Assembly: GCA_003135055.1 (NCBI GenBank)
Contig: PLDF01000180.1
Coordinates: 1 to 56,795 of the forward strand
Length of the DNA: 56,795 nucleotides
From: Bryobacterales bacterium
GTDB lineage: Bacteria; Acidobacteriota; Terriglobia; Bryobacterales; Bryobacteraceae
Reading direction: 5' to 3'
The number at the start of each line of letters is the position of its first letter. Position 1 is the first letter of the stretch. The position numbers were made by a program, and so were the translations under genes. Shown piece by piece: positions 1 to 7,157 of this stretch. The notes below the pieces were generated by a model. It was not told the DNA's origin. It did no database searches and was given only the letters and a program-made list of their open reading frames with translations.

Positions 1-182
1 CCGCACACTTCGACATCCTACACAAGATAAGGGCGCTGGCAGGGAAGGGATAGCGGCATCGGGCGGAGCGATCCCAGTGGATTTGGCGCGCTCGGTTCCG
101 CCGGCGGTTCGTGATCGGTTCCGGCGCTGCGGGAACTAATCCGGGAAAAGCCGCTCGCTATGCGGGGGAAAATCGCGGCCCG

Positions 183-599
183 TTACACCATGCCCTTAAA
201 TCGTTTGAAAGGGCCCTGATCGTAAAACGCCTTGCATGAGAATCCATAGAGAAGGCGATAGTAGCCCAGCAAATACGGGTTGCGGGTCAATAGATACGGA
301 ACCGGAAAGCACACCTCGCCGCGAAGGCCAAAAAACGCGAGCCGCTTCAAATGTTCAGAGTCCACGTAAGAGGAGAGTTCCCCGTTCAGAATCTCGAGAT
401 TGAAAGCCGGATCATCGACTGTCTTCTTCAACGCCTCCGAAAGGTATCGTTCTCTGACTACTCGGAGGCGTGCGTGGAAGTCGATTTGCCCGTTTGGCTT
501 CAGGACGGGGAAGTCCGTCGGCTCGGTTCCCGTCGGGTTTGGTTGCTTGCCGGCGGAGGCGTCTTGCTGCGATTTCGGCATAGTCCGGCTTGAGTTCAA
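183..599 (-). pseudogene. truncated XcyI/Cfr9I-like type II restriction endonuclease (N-terminal part only)
   Basis: The 138-residue product resembles the N-terminal third of XcyI/Cfr9I-type endonucleases, which cut CCCGGG. Recognisable blocks are RLRVVRERYLSEAL near residue 45, GLRGEVCFPVP near residue 92 and LLGYYRLLYGF near residue 111, followed by FKGM just before the stop. Family members run to roughly 300 residues or more, so the catalytic half is missing. The 180 bases downstream were read in all three frames and no continuation was recognised. Its start (position 599, or the internal ATG at 581) lies inside the 3' end of the methyltransferase gene in another frame, a tight R-M overlap typical of such pairs. 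Inference: a dead endonuclease left beside a working methyltransferase. Family assignment is from memory of conserved blocks, not from a search. Confidence 0.6.
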
Positions 600-1428
600 T
601 TCCGACGAACCGGCGCTTCAGCCTCAAGCATACCTCTCCTACCGTACCGGAGCCGAAGAATGGATCGAGCACCATGTCGTTAGGTTGCGTACCGGCAAGG
701 ATCGGCGGTTCGACCAGGCTGGCGGGAAACGTGGCGAAGTGAGCATCCGCGAATGGCTCAGTGTTGATGCTCCAAACCGTTCTCCGGTTCCTGGCCCCGG
801 TCTTCGAGGTGGCGGATTCAAGTATTGCCTTGCGATCGTAGAAGTAGTCTTGTGACTTCGAAAACAGAAAAAGGTATTCGTGCGCCCTCGTCGGACGGTC
901 TTTGACGGATTCGGGCTGACAGTTCGGCTTGTACCAGACGATGTCCGACCGAAGATACCAGCCATCCGCTTGCAACGCAAACGCGATGCGCCACGGAACG
1001 CCAATCAGATCTTTGGGCTTCAACCCTTCCGGCGTTGGCGGCCGGTAATCCATGCCCCGCGCCGGATTCTTTTTATCGGCGTCTCTCCATGTCCGATTGC
1101 CACTAGTATACGAATCGCCGATGTTCAGCCAAAGCGTTCCGTCATCCCGCAGCACTCGTTTTACCTGCTGAAAGATCTCCGTGAGGTTCGCGATGTACTC
1201 GTCTAAACCCTTCTCAGCCCCGATCTGATTTGGGATGCCGTAATCGCGAAGGCCCCAATACGGTGGGCTGGTGACGCAACATCGGAAAGTCCGGTCCGGA
1301 AACAGTTGAAGCGAATGCCATGCATCGCCAATAATTATTCCGGAACCTGCGCCCTCACAGCTGAACGCCGAATGCGGCACATGCGACGGCCCCGTCGATC
1401 CGTTCGGCTTGAATCCGTTCGCGTTCAT
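412..1428 (-). CDS. DNA N4-cytosine methyltransferase (probably CCCGGG-specific, M.XcyI/M.Cfr9I type)
   Basis: The 338-residue protein has the permuted (beta-class) amino-methyltransferase order: the catalytic TSPPYW motif at residues 53-58, the target-recognition region in the middle, and the S-adenosylmethionine-binding DPFFGSGT motif at 255-262 followed by GIELKPDY. SPPY with a beta-class order is characteristic of N4-cytosine or N6-adenine enzymes that modify one base of a palindromic site. CCCGGG specificity is inferred only from the adjacent endonuclease remnant. The last 45 or so residues are Arg/Pro-rich and overlap the endonuclease start, so this tail may be non-conserved. Start at the first ATG; no strong ribosome binding site is visible. 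With the nuclease broken it may act as an orphan methylase. Confidence 0.9.
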   Translation of the reverse strand: MNANGFKPNGSTGPSHVPHSAFSCEGAGSGIIIGDAWHSLQLFPDRTFRCCVTSPPYWGLRDYGIPNQIGAEKGLDEYIANLTEIFQQVKRVLRDDGTLWLNIGDSYTSGNRTWRDADKKNPARGMDYRPPTPEGLKPKDLIGVPWRIAFALQADGWYLRSDIVWYKPNCQPESVKDRPTRAHEYLFLFSKSQDYFYDRKAILESATSKTGARNRRTVWSINTEPFADAHFATFPASLVEPPILAGTQPNDMVLDPFFGSGTVGEVCLRLKRRFVGIELKPDYAEIAARRLRRQATKPDGNRADGLPRPEAKRANRLPRTPPSSQRTIPFGGVEEDSR

Positions 1429-1481
1429 GTTCTCAATTCGATGGCGATTCTGATGATAGCAGCCGCAAGCTTGGGTCGTCG

Positions 1482-1564
1482 CGTCACCTGCCCGTCGGCG
1501 GCCATTACCACTTTATCGTCGCGTCGCACACAAGCACCGTCGTTGACCGTATCCTGGTTCTCAT
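1482..1564 (-). pseudogene. hslV: 5' remnant of hslV (ATP-dependent protease subunit), frameshifted and truncated
   Basis: Reading the minus strand from the ATG at 1562-1564 gives RIRSTTVL, then after a single missing base (about position 1530) the frame continues CVRRDDKVVMAADGQVT. This is the very conserved N-terminus of HslV, including the Thr-Thr that forms the N-terminal nucleophile after processing and the DGQVT block. Homology stops at about 1482, where LG should follow, only 54 bases before the methyltransferase start. The intact gene would be about 175 codons, so roughly 85 percent is absent. A plausible original ribosome binding site (AAGG) lies 10 bases upstream. The methyltransferase cassette appears to have replaced the rest of the gene; hslU is not in the window. 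Confidence 0.7.
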
Positions 1565-1769
1565 TGTTTGTGCAACCTTATTCTAGCCTACGGTGGGTTG
1601 GGGAGCGGATGAAGGGGCGGGCACGCCTTTGCAGGCCTTACGTCTTGGAAAAATCGAGCCTCTCACCGATCCCGCAGCCTCAGCGGACCGGTGCTCGGTA
1701 AGGCCCATATGGACTCAGCCGGAGATAGCCGGAATACCGCGAGAATACCCAACTCACGTTCCCGCCAGC

Positions 1770-2111
1770 CTATCTAGATTGTTTGCCGTGATCGAAGATG
1801 ACTATAGTAGGCCGACAAACTGACCAATACCAGTGGCTAGGCGCGATCACGATCTCATCGCCGTCAGCCGCGCGGCGGGCGAAAACCTTAAGATCCTTGC
1901 GTGGTTCGAAGATCGCCGCAACCTTAGCCGCGCTATTTGGAACGTGCGGCTCACGTAGCCATAGGTTTTCGATCCGAAAGGCGAGAAGTATTGCATCCTG
2001 TCTGGGCGATTCGCATTCCAGATGGTAACCAAGGAACCCAGCTAACAAAACGCAGAGCAGGACCAAGAGCACGAAAAGCCACACTCCGATCCACCCAATG
2101 AAGTCGACCAT
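1770..2111 (-). CDS. small membrane-anchored protein of unknown function next to TIR gene
   Basis: 113 residues. Residues 4-29 form one strongly hydrophobic helix (GVWLFVLLVLLCVLLAGFLG), followed by a soluble domain ending in IVIAPSHWYW and a basic tail; no family is recognised. A good ribosome binding site (AAAGGTGGGG) precedes the ATG. The gene sits 14 bases after the stop codon of the TIR protein if that protein's shifted-frame tail is counted, so the two probably form one transcript. TIR effectors are often paired with a partner that senses or executes, and a membrane partner would fit, but that role is speculation here. Confidence 0.6.
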   Translation of the reverse strand: MVDFIGWIGVWLFVLLVLLCVLLAGFLGYHLECESPRQDAILLAFRIENLWLREPHVPNSAAKVAAIFEPRKDLKVFARRAADGDEIVIAPSHWYWSVCRPTIVIFDHGKQSR

Positions 2112-2217
2112 CGGCTACCCCACCTTTATTGTTCCCGGCTCAGCTTCAATTGTTTGGCGACGCTTTCGAGCTTTTCAAGGCGAGGCCGGGGCGCCTTGTC
2201 CTGCTCAGCGTTTCGCT

Positions 2218-2682
2218 TCAGGTTGCGGCCGTTCCCTTCCGGGGCCGTTCCTGCACAGCGTCATAGATCGGATCGATCCACGAGGATTCTGGCTTACCCG
2301 GCTGCACCCGGACGGACGCCCAGTTCTTCAGGGACGCAGGGGGCGCCGCATCGTCGACCAGCACTGGGATAATTCGCTTTTGGGGATCGTCCCAAGTATG
2401 TTGCAGGGCGCCCTGCCATTCCCTATCCTGCCACTCGCCAATGCGATTCTTGGGTCCAACCACGATCAGAAAGTACGTGGCTTCATCCAAGGCGCGTTGG
2501 ATTTCCGAGAGCCAACGTTGTCCAGGCCTGATGCTTTTGAAGTCCGTCCAGGCAGAAACCCCTTTACGCGCCAAGGATTCAGACAGCCTCTCGGCCCAAG
2601 GTTTTGCATCTGTCGAATACGATATGAAGACGTTGGACACTGCTTTGCTCACGCTTTCATGGTACAGGATCGGCCAAGCCAT
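2218..2682 (-). CDS. TIR-domain protein, with a probable C-terminal tail in a shifted frame to 2126
   Basis: A bacterial TIR fold: strand A NVFISYSTDAKPWAERL, then GVSAWTDF, IRPGQRWLSEIQRALDEA, the hydrophobic strand YFLIVVGP and EWQGALQ. Many bacterial TIR domains hydrolyse NAD+ or act as signalling enzymes in defence; the Glu in the EIQRALDEA region is a candidate catalytic residue (family knowledge, not tested). The domain begins near codon 31 of the longest frame, so the start could be ATG 2682 or GTG 2652; longer starts are TTG/GTG. The frame stops at 2218, but the next frame stays open to 2126 and encodes a basic, leucine-spaced tail containing RPRLEKLESVAKQLKL, which ends just before the next gene. 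A single indel near 2225-2240 most simply explains this. Confidence 0.8.
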   Translation of the reverse strand: MAWPILYHESVSKAVSNVFISYSTDAKPWAERLSESLARKGVSAWTDFKSIRPGQRWLSEIQRALDEATYFLIVVGPKNRIGEWQDREWQGALQHTWDDPQKRIIPVLVDDAAPPASLKNWASVRVQPGKPESSWIDPIYDAVQERPRKGTAAT

Positions 2683-2822
2683 GTGGATTGCGGCGACCGC
2701 CCGGCCAATGGAACCTTCAGCCACCAATTACTTAAGCGGCCTCCAGCCTGAGGCGGCGATTCCGGCGTCGAACACGCTGCCTCTTCGGTAACGCGGCCTG
2801 CCTTATCGCCTTCAATGACCGG

Positions 2823-3290
2823 TCAGTAAGACCCCTCGGCCGCCAGCTCCTCGCTTTTGATGGCGCCGCTCAGCTCCAGAATCGCCAGGGCCTTATTCTC
2901 CGCATCGCCGGTTACATCGTGAACCGCCACCAGCGAGCCGCCGCGACGGATTCCCTCCACATAATATCCGGCTTTTTCTTCCGAAACACCGTGGTCCAGA
3001 AGAACTCCGGCTATGCCTTCATGCTTCGAACCTATTTGACCGATGGCCCCGGCAAGCGGGCCGGCCGCGACCAGCGGACCGCTCCCCGGCACTAACAACG
3101 CCATCGCCTCGACGGCCACGCCAATCGCGTCGGTGAGATACGCGATTCCTTCGGCGGACAGTTCGCGATCGGGTGGATGCCCTGCAACAAAGCTCACCTG
3201 GCCGCGAGCGAATCCGCTGGCGAGCAGCTTGTTGTGGGCCGCTTCACCTTCCAGTTGCGTTCGGAAAAGGGCGGCAATTATCTTAGCCAT
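2823..3290 (-). CDS. general-stress-protein-17M-like protein with glycine-rich central segment
   Basis: About 155 residues from the ATG at 3290 (a second in-frame ATG lies at 3308; the internal one is preferred because AKIIAALFRTQ is where the family begins). The N-terminal third (ALFRTQLEGEAAHNKLLASGF) resembles the domain of Bacillus general stress protein 17M/YflT proteins, in which a strand is followed by a helix that pairs residues. The middle (residues 62-95) is a Gly/Ala-rich hydrophobic stretch like a glycine zipper, and the last part (GVSEEKAGYYVEGIRRGGSLVAV) is a second small alpha/beta unit. Function is unknown; a stress or envelope role is inferred from the family only. Stands alone between the TIR gene and a cupin gene. 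Confidence 0.7.
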   Translation of the reverse strand: MAKIIAALFRTQLEGEAAHNKLLASGFARGQVSFVAGHPPDRELSAEGIAYLTDAIGVAVEAMALLVPGSGPLVAAGPLAGAIGQIGSKHEGIAGVLLDHGVSEEKAGYYVEGIRRGGSLVAVHDVTGDAENKALAILELSGAIKSEELAAEGSY

Positions 3291-3357
3291 GATATGGCCA
3301 TGATACACAATGCTACATAATGCTACATGAGACTGCCAAAACAGCGCTCACTTCGCC

Positions 3358-3693
3358 TCACTTCTCCGATGCTTTATGGTTATCCAGCTTGCCGTCCCAA
3401 TACGCGTAGAACCCGCAGCGCGAAGCGGCGCCGCACGCCATGGTCTGCACCTGCTTCGCCGGCAGAAACGCGTAGCCGCCAGGTTGCAGCCCCTTATGCG
3501 CATCACCCGCCTGGATGGACAGTGCGCCCTCCAGCAGGATGATGCGCTCATTGGCGCTGTGCCAGCGCGGCGCGAACACGTGCCCAGCCGGATAGTGCGC
3601 GAACAACTCGAGGCCGCCCGTCCGCGGATCTTCGCGCCGCAACGCGCCACAACGGTCGATGCCTTTACGAACATCTTCGGGCCCGTATCTCAT
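3358..3693 (-). CDS. single-domain cupin protein
   Basis: 111 residues forming one small beta-barrel. Cupin motif 1 is recognisable around ERIILLEGALSIQAGD and motif 2 around LQPGGYAFLPA. The usual metal-ligand pattern is only partly present: HS in RWHSANERIILLEG could supply a His and Glu, but the second-motif His is not obvious, so metal binding is uncertain. Such proteins act as small isomerases, dioxygenases or sugar-binding sensors; the substrate cannot be told. Transcribed in the same direction as the downstream-lying ilv operon end, 31 bases... it is separated from cimA by about 85 bases, so co-transcription is possible but not shown. Confidence 0.7.
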   Translation of the reverse strand: MRYGPEDVRKGIDRCGALRREDPRTGGLELFAHYPAGHVFAPRWHSANERIILLEGALSIQAGDAHKGLQPGGYAFLPAKQVQTMACGAASRCGFYAYWDGKLDNHKASEK

Positions 3694-3778
3694 GTACGCG
3701 TGATCGCCCGTATCTCAAGATACGAATGCAACCAGTTGCTCGACGGCTAAGGCAGTACTTTCGGCTGGAATGGCGGCG

Positions 3779-5389
3779 TTATACGCCCCAGCAGTAGTCT
3801 TCGACGGCTTTTCCGATGGATTGGTCCTGCTCGGTCAGGCGCATCAATTCGAGCCGGATGGCATCGACCAGGGCGGTCCAGCTGGCTTCGATGACGTTGT
3901 CGGAAACGCCCGCGGTGGTCCAGTTCTTGCGGTGGTCCGACCATTCGATCAGCACGCGTACCTTGGCCGCCGTTCCCTGGTGCGAATCGAGCACGCGGAC
4001 TTTGTAATCCATAAGCCGCACGTCGGCAATCTGCGGGTACAACTTACTCAGACACTTACGCAGGCAGAGATGCAGCGCGTTGAACGGGCCGTGGCCGTCG
4101 GCGGTGGCGGAGTGTACGCCATCCTGCGCGCGCAGAGTTACCGTCGCGGTGGTGCGCGATGGGCCGGCGCCGGATGTGCGCGTGGAGACTTCGTAACTAT
4201 CCACGGCGAAGAACTGCAGGCCCGGGTGCAGCGCTTCGCGCACTAACAGCTCGAACGTACCCTCCGCGGCTTCGAGCTCGTAGCCTTCGAACTCCATCTG
4301 CTTGATGCGCTCCAGCAGCTCGCGGCGCGAGTCTTCCGAGAGGCGATCCGCCAGACCGTGCTGCTTGAGCTTATAGACCACGTTGCCGCGGCCCGAAAGA
4401 TCGCTCACCAGCACGCGCTGGCGATTGCCCACGGCTTCGGGCGAAACATGCTCATAGGTGGACGAATCCTTCAACACCGCGCTGACATGCACGCCGCCTT
4501 TGTGCGCGAAAGCGCTCTTGCCGACAAACGGCTGATCGTTATGCAGCGGCAGGTTGGCGATTTCGGCGATGAAGCGGCACGCCGACGAGAGGCTCGCGAG
4601 CTTCTCTAGCCCGATGGTGGCGTGCCCCAGCTTCAATTCCAGATTGGCGATCACGGTCGCGAGATTGGCGTTGCCGCAGCGCTCGCCATAGCCGTTCATG
4701 CAGCCTTGCACGTGCGTTGCGCCGGCTTCCACCGCGGCGATGGTATTGGCCACGGCGACGCCGGAATCGTTATGCGCGTGGATTCCCAAAATTCCATCGA
4801 AGCGCTTGCGCACTTCCGCGAAGGCCTCCACCAGACGGCCGGTGAGCGTGCCGCCGTTGGTATCGCACAGGCAAAGCACATCGGCGCCGGCGTTCTTGGC
4901 TGCGTCGAGCGTCTGCAGCGCGTAGTCCGCATTGGCGAAATAGCCGTCGAAGAAGTGCTCGGCGTCGTAGATCACTTCCTTGCCGTGGTCCTTGAGATAC
5001 TTCACCGTCTCGGAAATCAGCTTGAGATTCTCCTCTTCCGTGATGCCGAGGGCGCGCTTCACGTGAAGGTCCCAGGTCTTGCCGAAAATAGCGACCGCGG
5101 GCGTGCCGGCCTCCACCAGCGCCAGCACGTTGCGGTCTTCGTACACGGGATTTTTGGCGAACCGCGTGGAACCGAAGGCGGTAAGCCTGGCGTGCTTCAG
5201 CTCGAGCGACGCGGCGCGCAGGAAGAACTCCTTGTCCTTGGGATTGGAGCCCGGCCAGCCGCCTTCGATGTAATCGATGCCCAGCTCGTCGAGCTTCTGT
5301 GCGATGACCAGCTTATCGTCGGCGGAGAAGGAGACGGATTCGCCCTGGGTTCCGTCCCGGAGCGTGGTATCGAAAGTGAAGATCTTCAT
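3779..5389 (-). CDS. cimA: (R)-citramalate synthase
   Basis: 536 residues, the usual length for CimA. It condenses pyruvate with acetyl-CoA to (R)-citramalate, the first step of the threonine-independent route to 2-oxobutyrate and isoleucine. The N-terminal HMGL-like TIM barrel (about 1-275) starts with FDTTLRDGTQGE, which holds the metal-binding Arg-Asp; GIHAHNDSGVAVAN supplies the two metal His residues and GYGERCGNANL follows. The C-terminal third (about 395-520) is a LeuA-type allosteric dimerisation domain, usually the site of isoleucine feedback. The long spacer DDKLVIAQKLDELGIDYIEGG fits the CimA rather than the 2-isopropylmalate synthase clade. It is the last gene of ilvBNC-cimA, 184 bases after ilvC with three hairpins between. 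That location makes it a dedicated Ile-supply enzyme for the operon. Confidence 0.93.
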   Translation of the reverse strand: MKIFTFDTTLRDGTQGESVSFSADDKLVIAQKLDELGIDYIEGGWPGSNPKDKEFFLRAASLELKHARLTAFGSTRFAKNPVYEDRNVLALVEAGTPAVAIFGKTWDLHVKRALGITEEENLKLISETVKYLKDHGKEVIYDAEHFFDGYFANADYALQTLDAAKNAGADVLCLCDTNGGTLTGRLVEAFAEVRKRFDGILGIHAHNDSGVAVANTIAAVEAGATHVQGCMNGYGERCGNANLATVIANLELKLGHATIGLEKLASLSSACRFIAEIANLPLHNDQPFVGKSAFAHKGGVHVSAVLKDSSTYEHVSPEAVGNRQRVLVSDLSGRGNVVYKLKQHGLADRLSEDSRRELLERIKQMEFEGYELEAAEGTFELLVREALHPGLQFFAVDSYEVSTRTSGAGPSRTTATVTLRAQDGVHSATADGHGPFNALHLCLRKCLSKLYPQIADVRLMDYKVRVLDSHQGTAAKVRVLIEWSDHRKNWTTAGVSDNVIEASWTALVDAIRLELMRLTEQDQSIGKAVEDYCWGV

Positions 5390-5467
5390 AGATGCCTAAC
5401 TTGAGCCAGTTACAGACGATTGTTCGTCCAGGGAAATTGCCGGGCGCCAGCGGGCCCGGCCCAGAGG

Positions 5468-5567
5468 GGCCGATTGACAATCGGCCGCAGGTTAACTACC
5501 TGCCCCACAAAACTAGGCGCGATGGCGGAAAGCCGCCTGAAAGGCGGCTGCAGCCAAGATTGGCTGC
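5468..5567. repeat. cluster of three palindromes between ilvC and cimA (repeat family B)
   Basis: Three consecutive hairpins lie in the ilvC-cimA gap: arms GGCCGATT/AATCGGCC at 5468-5475 and 5479-5486; AGCCGCCT/AGGCGGCT at 5531-5538 and 5542-5549; GCAGCCA/TGGCTGC at 5550-5556 and 5561-5567. Between them is CCTGCCCCACAAAA, shared with copies near 25350 and 35165. The first palindrome recurs as CCGATT-AAC-AATCGG at 35124-35138. They behave as dispersed intergenic repeats; here they may also stabilise the ilvC 3' end or lower read-through into cimA, which is inference. Confidence 0.7.
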
Positions 5568-5573
5568 CCCACT

Positions 5574-6602
5574 TTACGCGGTGGCTTGCTGTGGAATGCC
5601 GGCCTCCTTCCTCTTCTTCAGGAACGTCATCATTTCCCGTAACTCGCGGCCCACTGTCTCGACCGGTTGATTGCGCGCGGCGTCGCGCATGGCGAGAAAC
5701 TTGTGGCGCCCAGCCTTGTTCTCGGCGATCCATTGACGCGCGAATTCGCCGGATTGTATCTCGCCCAGAATCTTCTTCATCTCGGCGCGGGTCTCCTGGT
5801 TGACTATACGCGGTCCGCGCGTGTAATCGCCATACTCGGCCGTGTCCGACACGGAGTAGCGCATGTATCCCAGGCCGCCTTCGTAGATCAGATCGACGAT
5901 CAGCTTCAGCTCGTGCAGGCACTCGAAGTAGGCGATCTCGGGCGCGTACCCGGCTTCCGTCAGTGTCTCAAAACCTGCGCGGATCAGCTCACTCACGCCG
6001 CCGCAGAGCACGGCCTGTTCGCCGAACAGATCGCTTTCGGTCTCTTCGCGGAAAGTAGTTTCAATCACGCCCGCCTTCAGGCAGCCGAGCGCCAGCGCGT
6101 ATGCCAGCGCGCGCGGCAGCGCTTCGCCCGACGCATCCTGGTGGATGGCCACCAGCGCGGGAACGCCCACGCCTTCCGTATACAGCTCGCGAACGCGGTG
6201 GCCGGGGGCCTTGGGAGCCACCATGGAGACATCCACGCCGGGGGGCGGCGCGATCTGCTGGAAGTGAATGTTGAATCCGTGCGCGAACATGAGCGTCTTA
6301 CCGGGCGTCATGTGCGGGGCAATGTCCTTGTTATATAAGTCGCCCTGAATGTGATCGCTCACCAGGATCATGATCACGTCCGCGGCCTTGGCCGCTTCGG
6401 CGGCAGTCATTACCTTCAAGCCGGCGGCTTCGGCCTTGGCCCACGACTTACTGCCGGAGTATAAGCCGACGACCACGTCCACGCCCGAATCGCGAAGATT
6501 CAGCGAGTGCGCATGTCCCTGACTTCCATAGCCGATGATAGCCACGGTGCGGCCGTTCAAATAATCCAAATTCCCGTCTTTTTCGTAGTAACGATTAGGC
6601 AT
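5574..6602 (-). CDS. ilvC: ketol-acid reductoisomerase
   Basis: 342 residues, a class I (short) enzyme. It isomerises and reduces 2-acetolactate or 2-aceto-2-hydroxybutyrate with NADPH and Mg2+ in Val/Leu/Ile synthesis. The N-terminal Rossmann domain contains [19 protein letters not shown] at residues 22-40 and a phosphate-binding loop with [10 protein letters not shown] near 46. The knotted C-terminal domain holds the acidic metal ligands in [17 protein letters not shown] and the Glu of [28 protein letters not shown], typical of the family, is present. The start overlaps the ilvN stop by 8 bases, so translation is likely coupled. All catalytic blocks are intact. Confidence 0.97.
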   Translation of the reverse strand: MPNRYYEKDGNLDYLNGRTVAIIGYGSQGHAHSLNLRDSGVDVVVGLYSGSKSWAKAEAAGLKVMTAAEAAKAADVIMILVSDHIQGDLYNKDIAPHMTPGKTLMFAHGFNIHFQQIAPPPGVDVSMVAPKAPGHRVRELYTEGVGVPALVAIHQDASGEALPRALAYALALGCLKAGVIETTFREETESDLFGEQAVLCGGVSELIRAGFETLTEAGYAPEIAYFECLHELKLIVDLIYEGGLGYMRYSVSDTAEYGDYTRGPRIVNQETRAEMKKILGEIQSGEFARQWIAENKAGRHKFLAMRDAARNQPVETVGRELREMMTFLKKRKEAGIPQQATA

Positions 6603-7149
6603 TGATTTTCTCCCGCACGGGCCGGACGCTCCCGGCCCCGAATGTAGCTACCGGCGGCTGCAGGCGCAGCTTCTTAGTCTCCAGGCCGATGGCCAGGGAA
6701 CCGGAGCGAGTCACATCGATTTCGCCGTAACTCCGCATCACATCGATAAATTCGTTCAACTTTTCGGGCGCTCCGGTGACTTCTATGGCGAAGCCCTCGG
6801 TGGAGGAATCCACCACGCGTCCGCCGAAGATCTCAGCCTCTTTCAGCACCGCCGTGCGCGTTTCCTGCGGCATGCGGATGCGGACCAGGACGAGCTCGCG
6901 GATGACGGCCGGTACGTCGGTAAGATCGGTGGCCTGCAGCACGTTGATCAGCTTGTTCATCTGCTTGATCACCTGCGGGCGCTGAGTGTCGTCCACATCG
7001 ACCGCGATGGTCATGCGAGAGAGCTCCGGATCGAGCGTGCGCGCCACCGTGAGGCTCTCAATGTTATAGCCGCGCTGGGTGAGCAGGCCGGTGACGCGCA
7101 TGAGCGCGCCCGGTTTGTTTTCCAACAGAATCGATATTACTTGCAGCAT
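6595..7149 (-). CDS. ilvN: acetolactate synthase small (regulatory) subunit
   Basis: 184 residues from the ATG at 7149; the longer open frame upstream runs into ilvB and lacks family similarity. The N-terminal ACT domain begins [18 protein letters not shown] and includes [11 protein letters not shown], the valine-binding region in family members. The C-terminal half (about 80-165, [28 protein letters not shown]) is the second regulatory domain. IlvN binds IlvB, activates it and confers valine inhibition. It lies 8 bases after ilvB and overlaps ilvC by 8 bases. Length matches the alpha-proteobacterial/Gram-positive type of about 160-185 residues. Confidence 0.95.
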   Translation of the reverse strand: MLQVISILLENKPGALMRVTGLLTQRGYNIESLTVARTLDPELSRMTIAVDVDDTQRPQVIKQMNKLINVLQATDLTDVPAVIRELVLVRIRMPQETRTAVLKEAEIFGGRVVDSSTEGFAIEVTGAPEKLNEFIDVMRSYGEIDVTRSGSLAIGLETKKLRLQPPVATFGAGSVRPVREKINA

Positions 7150-7157
7150 GACTCTCC

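Noticed and set aside
3..53. possible protein C-terminus ALAGKG at the left edge (plus strand)
   Set aside because: Only 17 codons are visible and no family can be judged.
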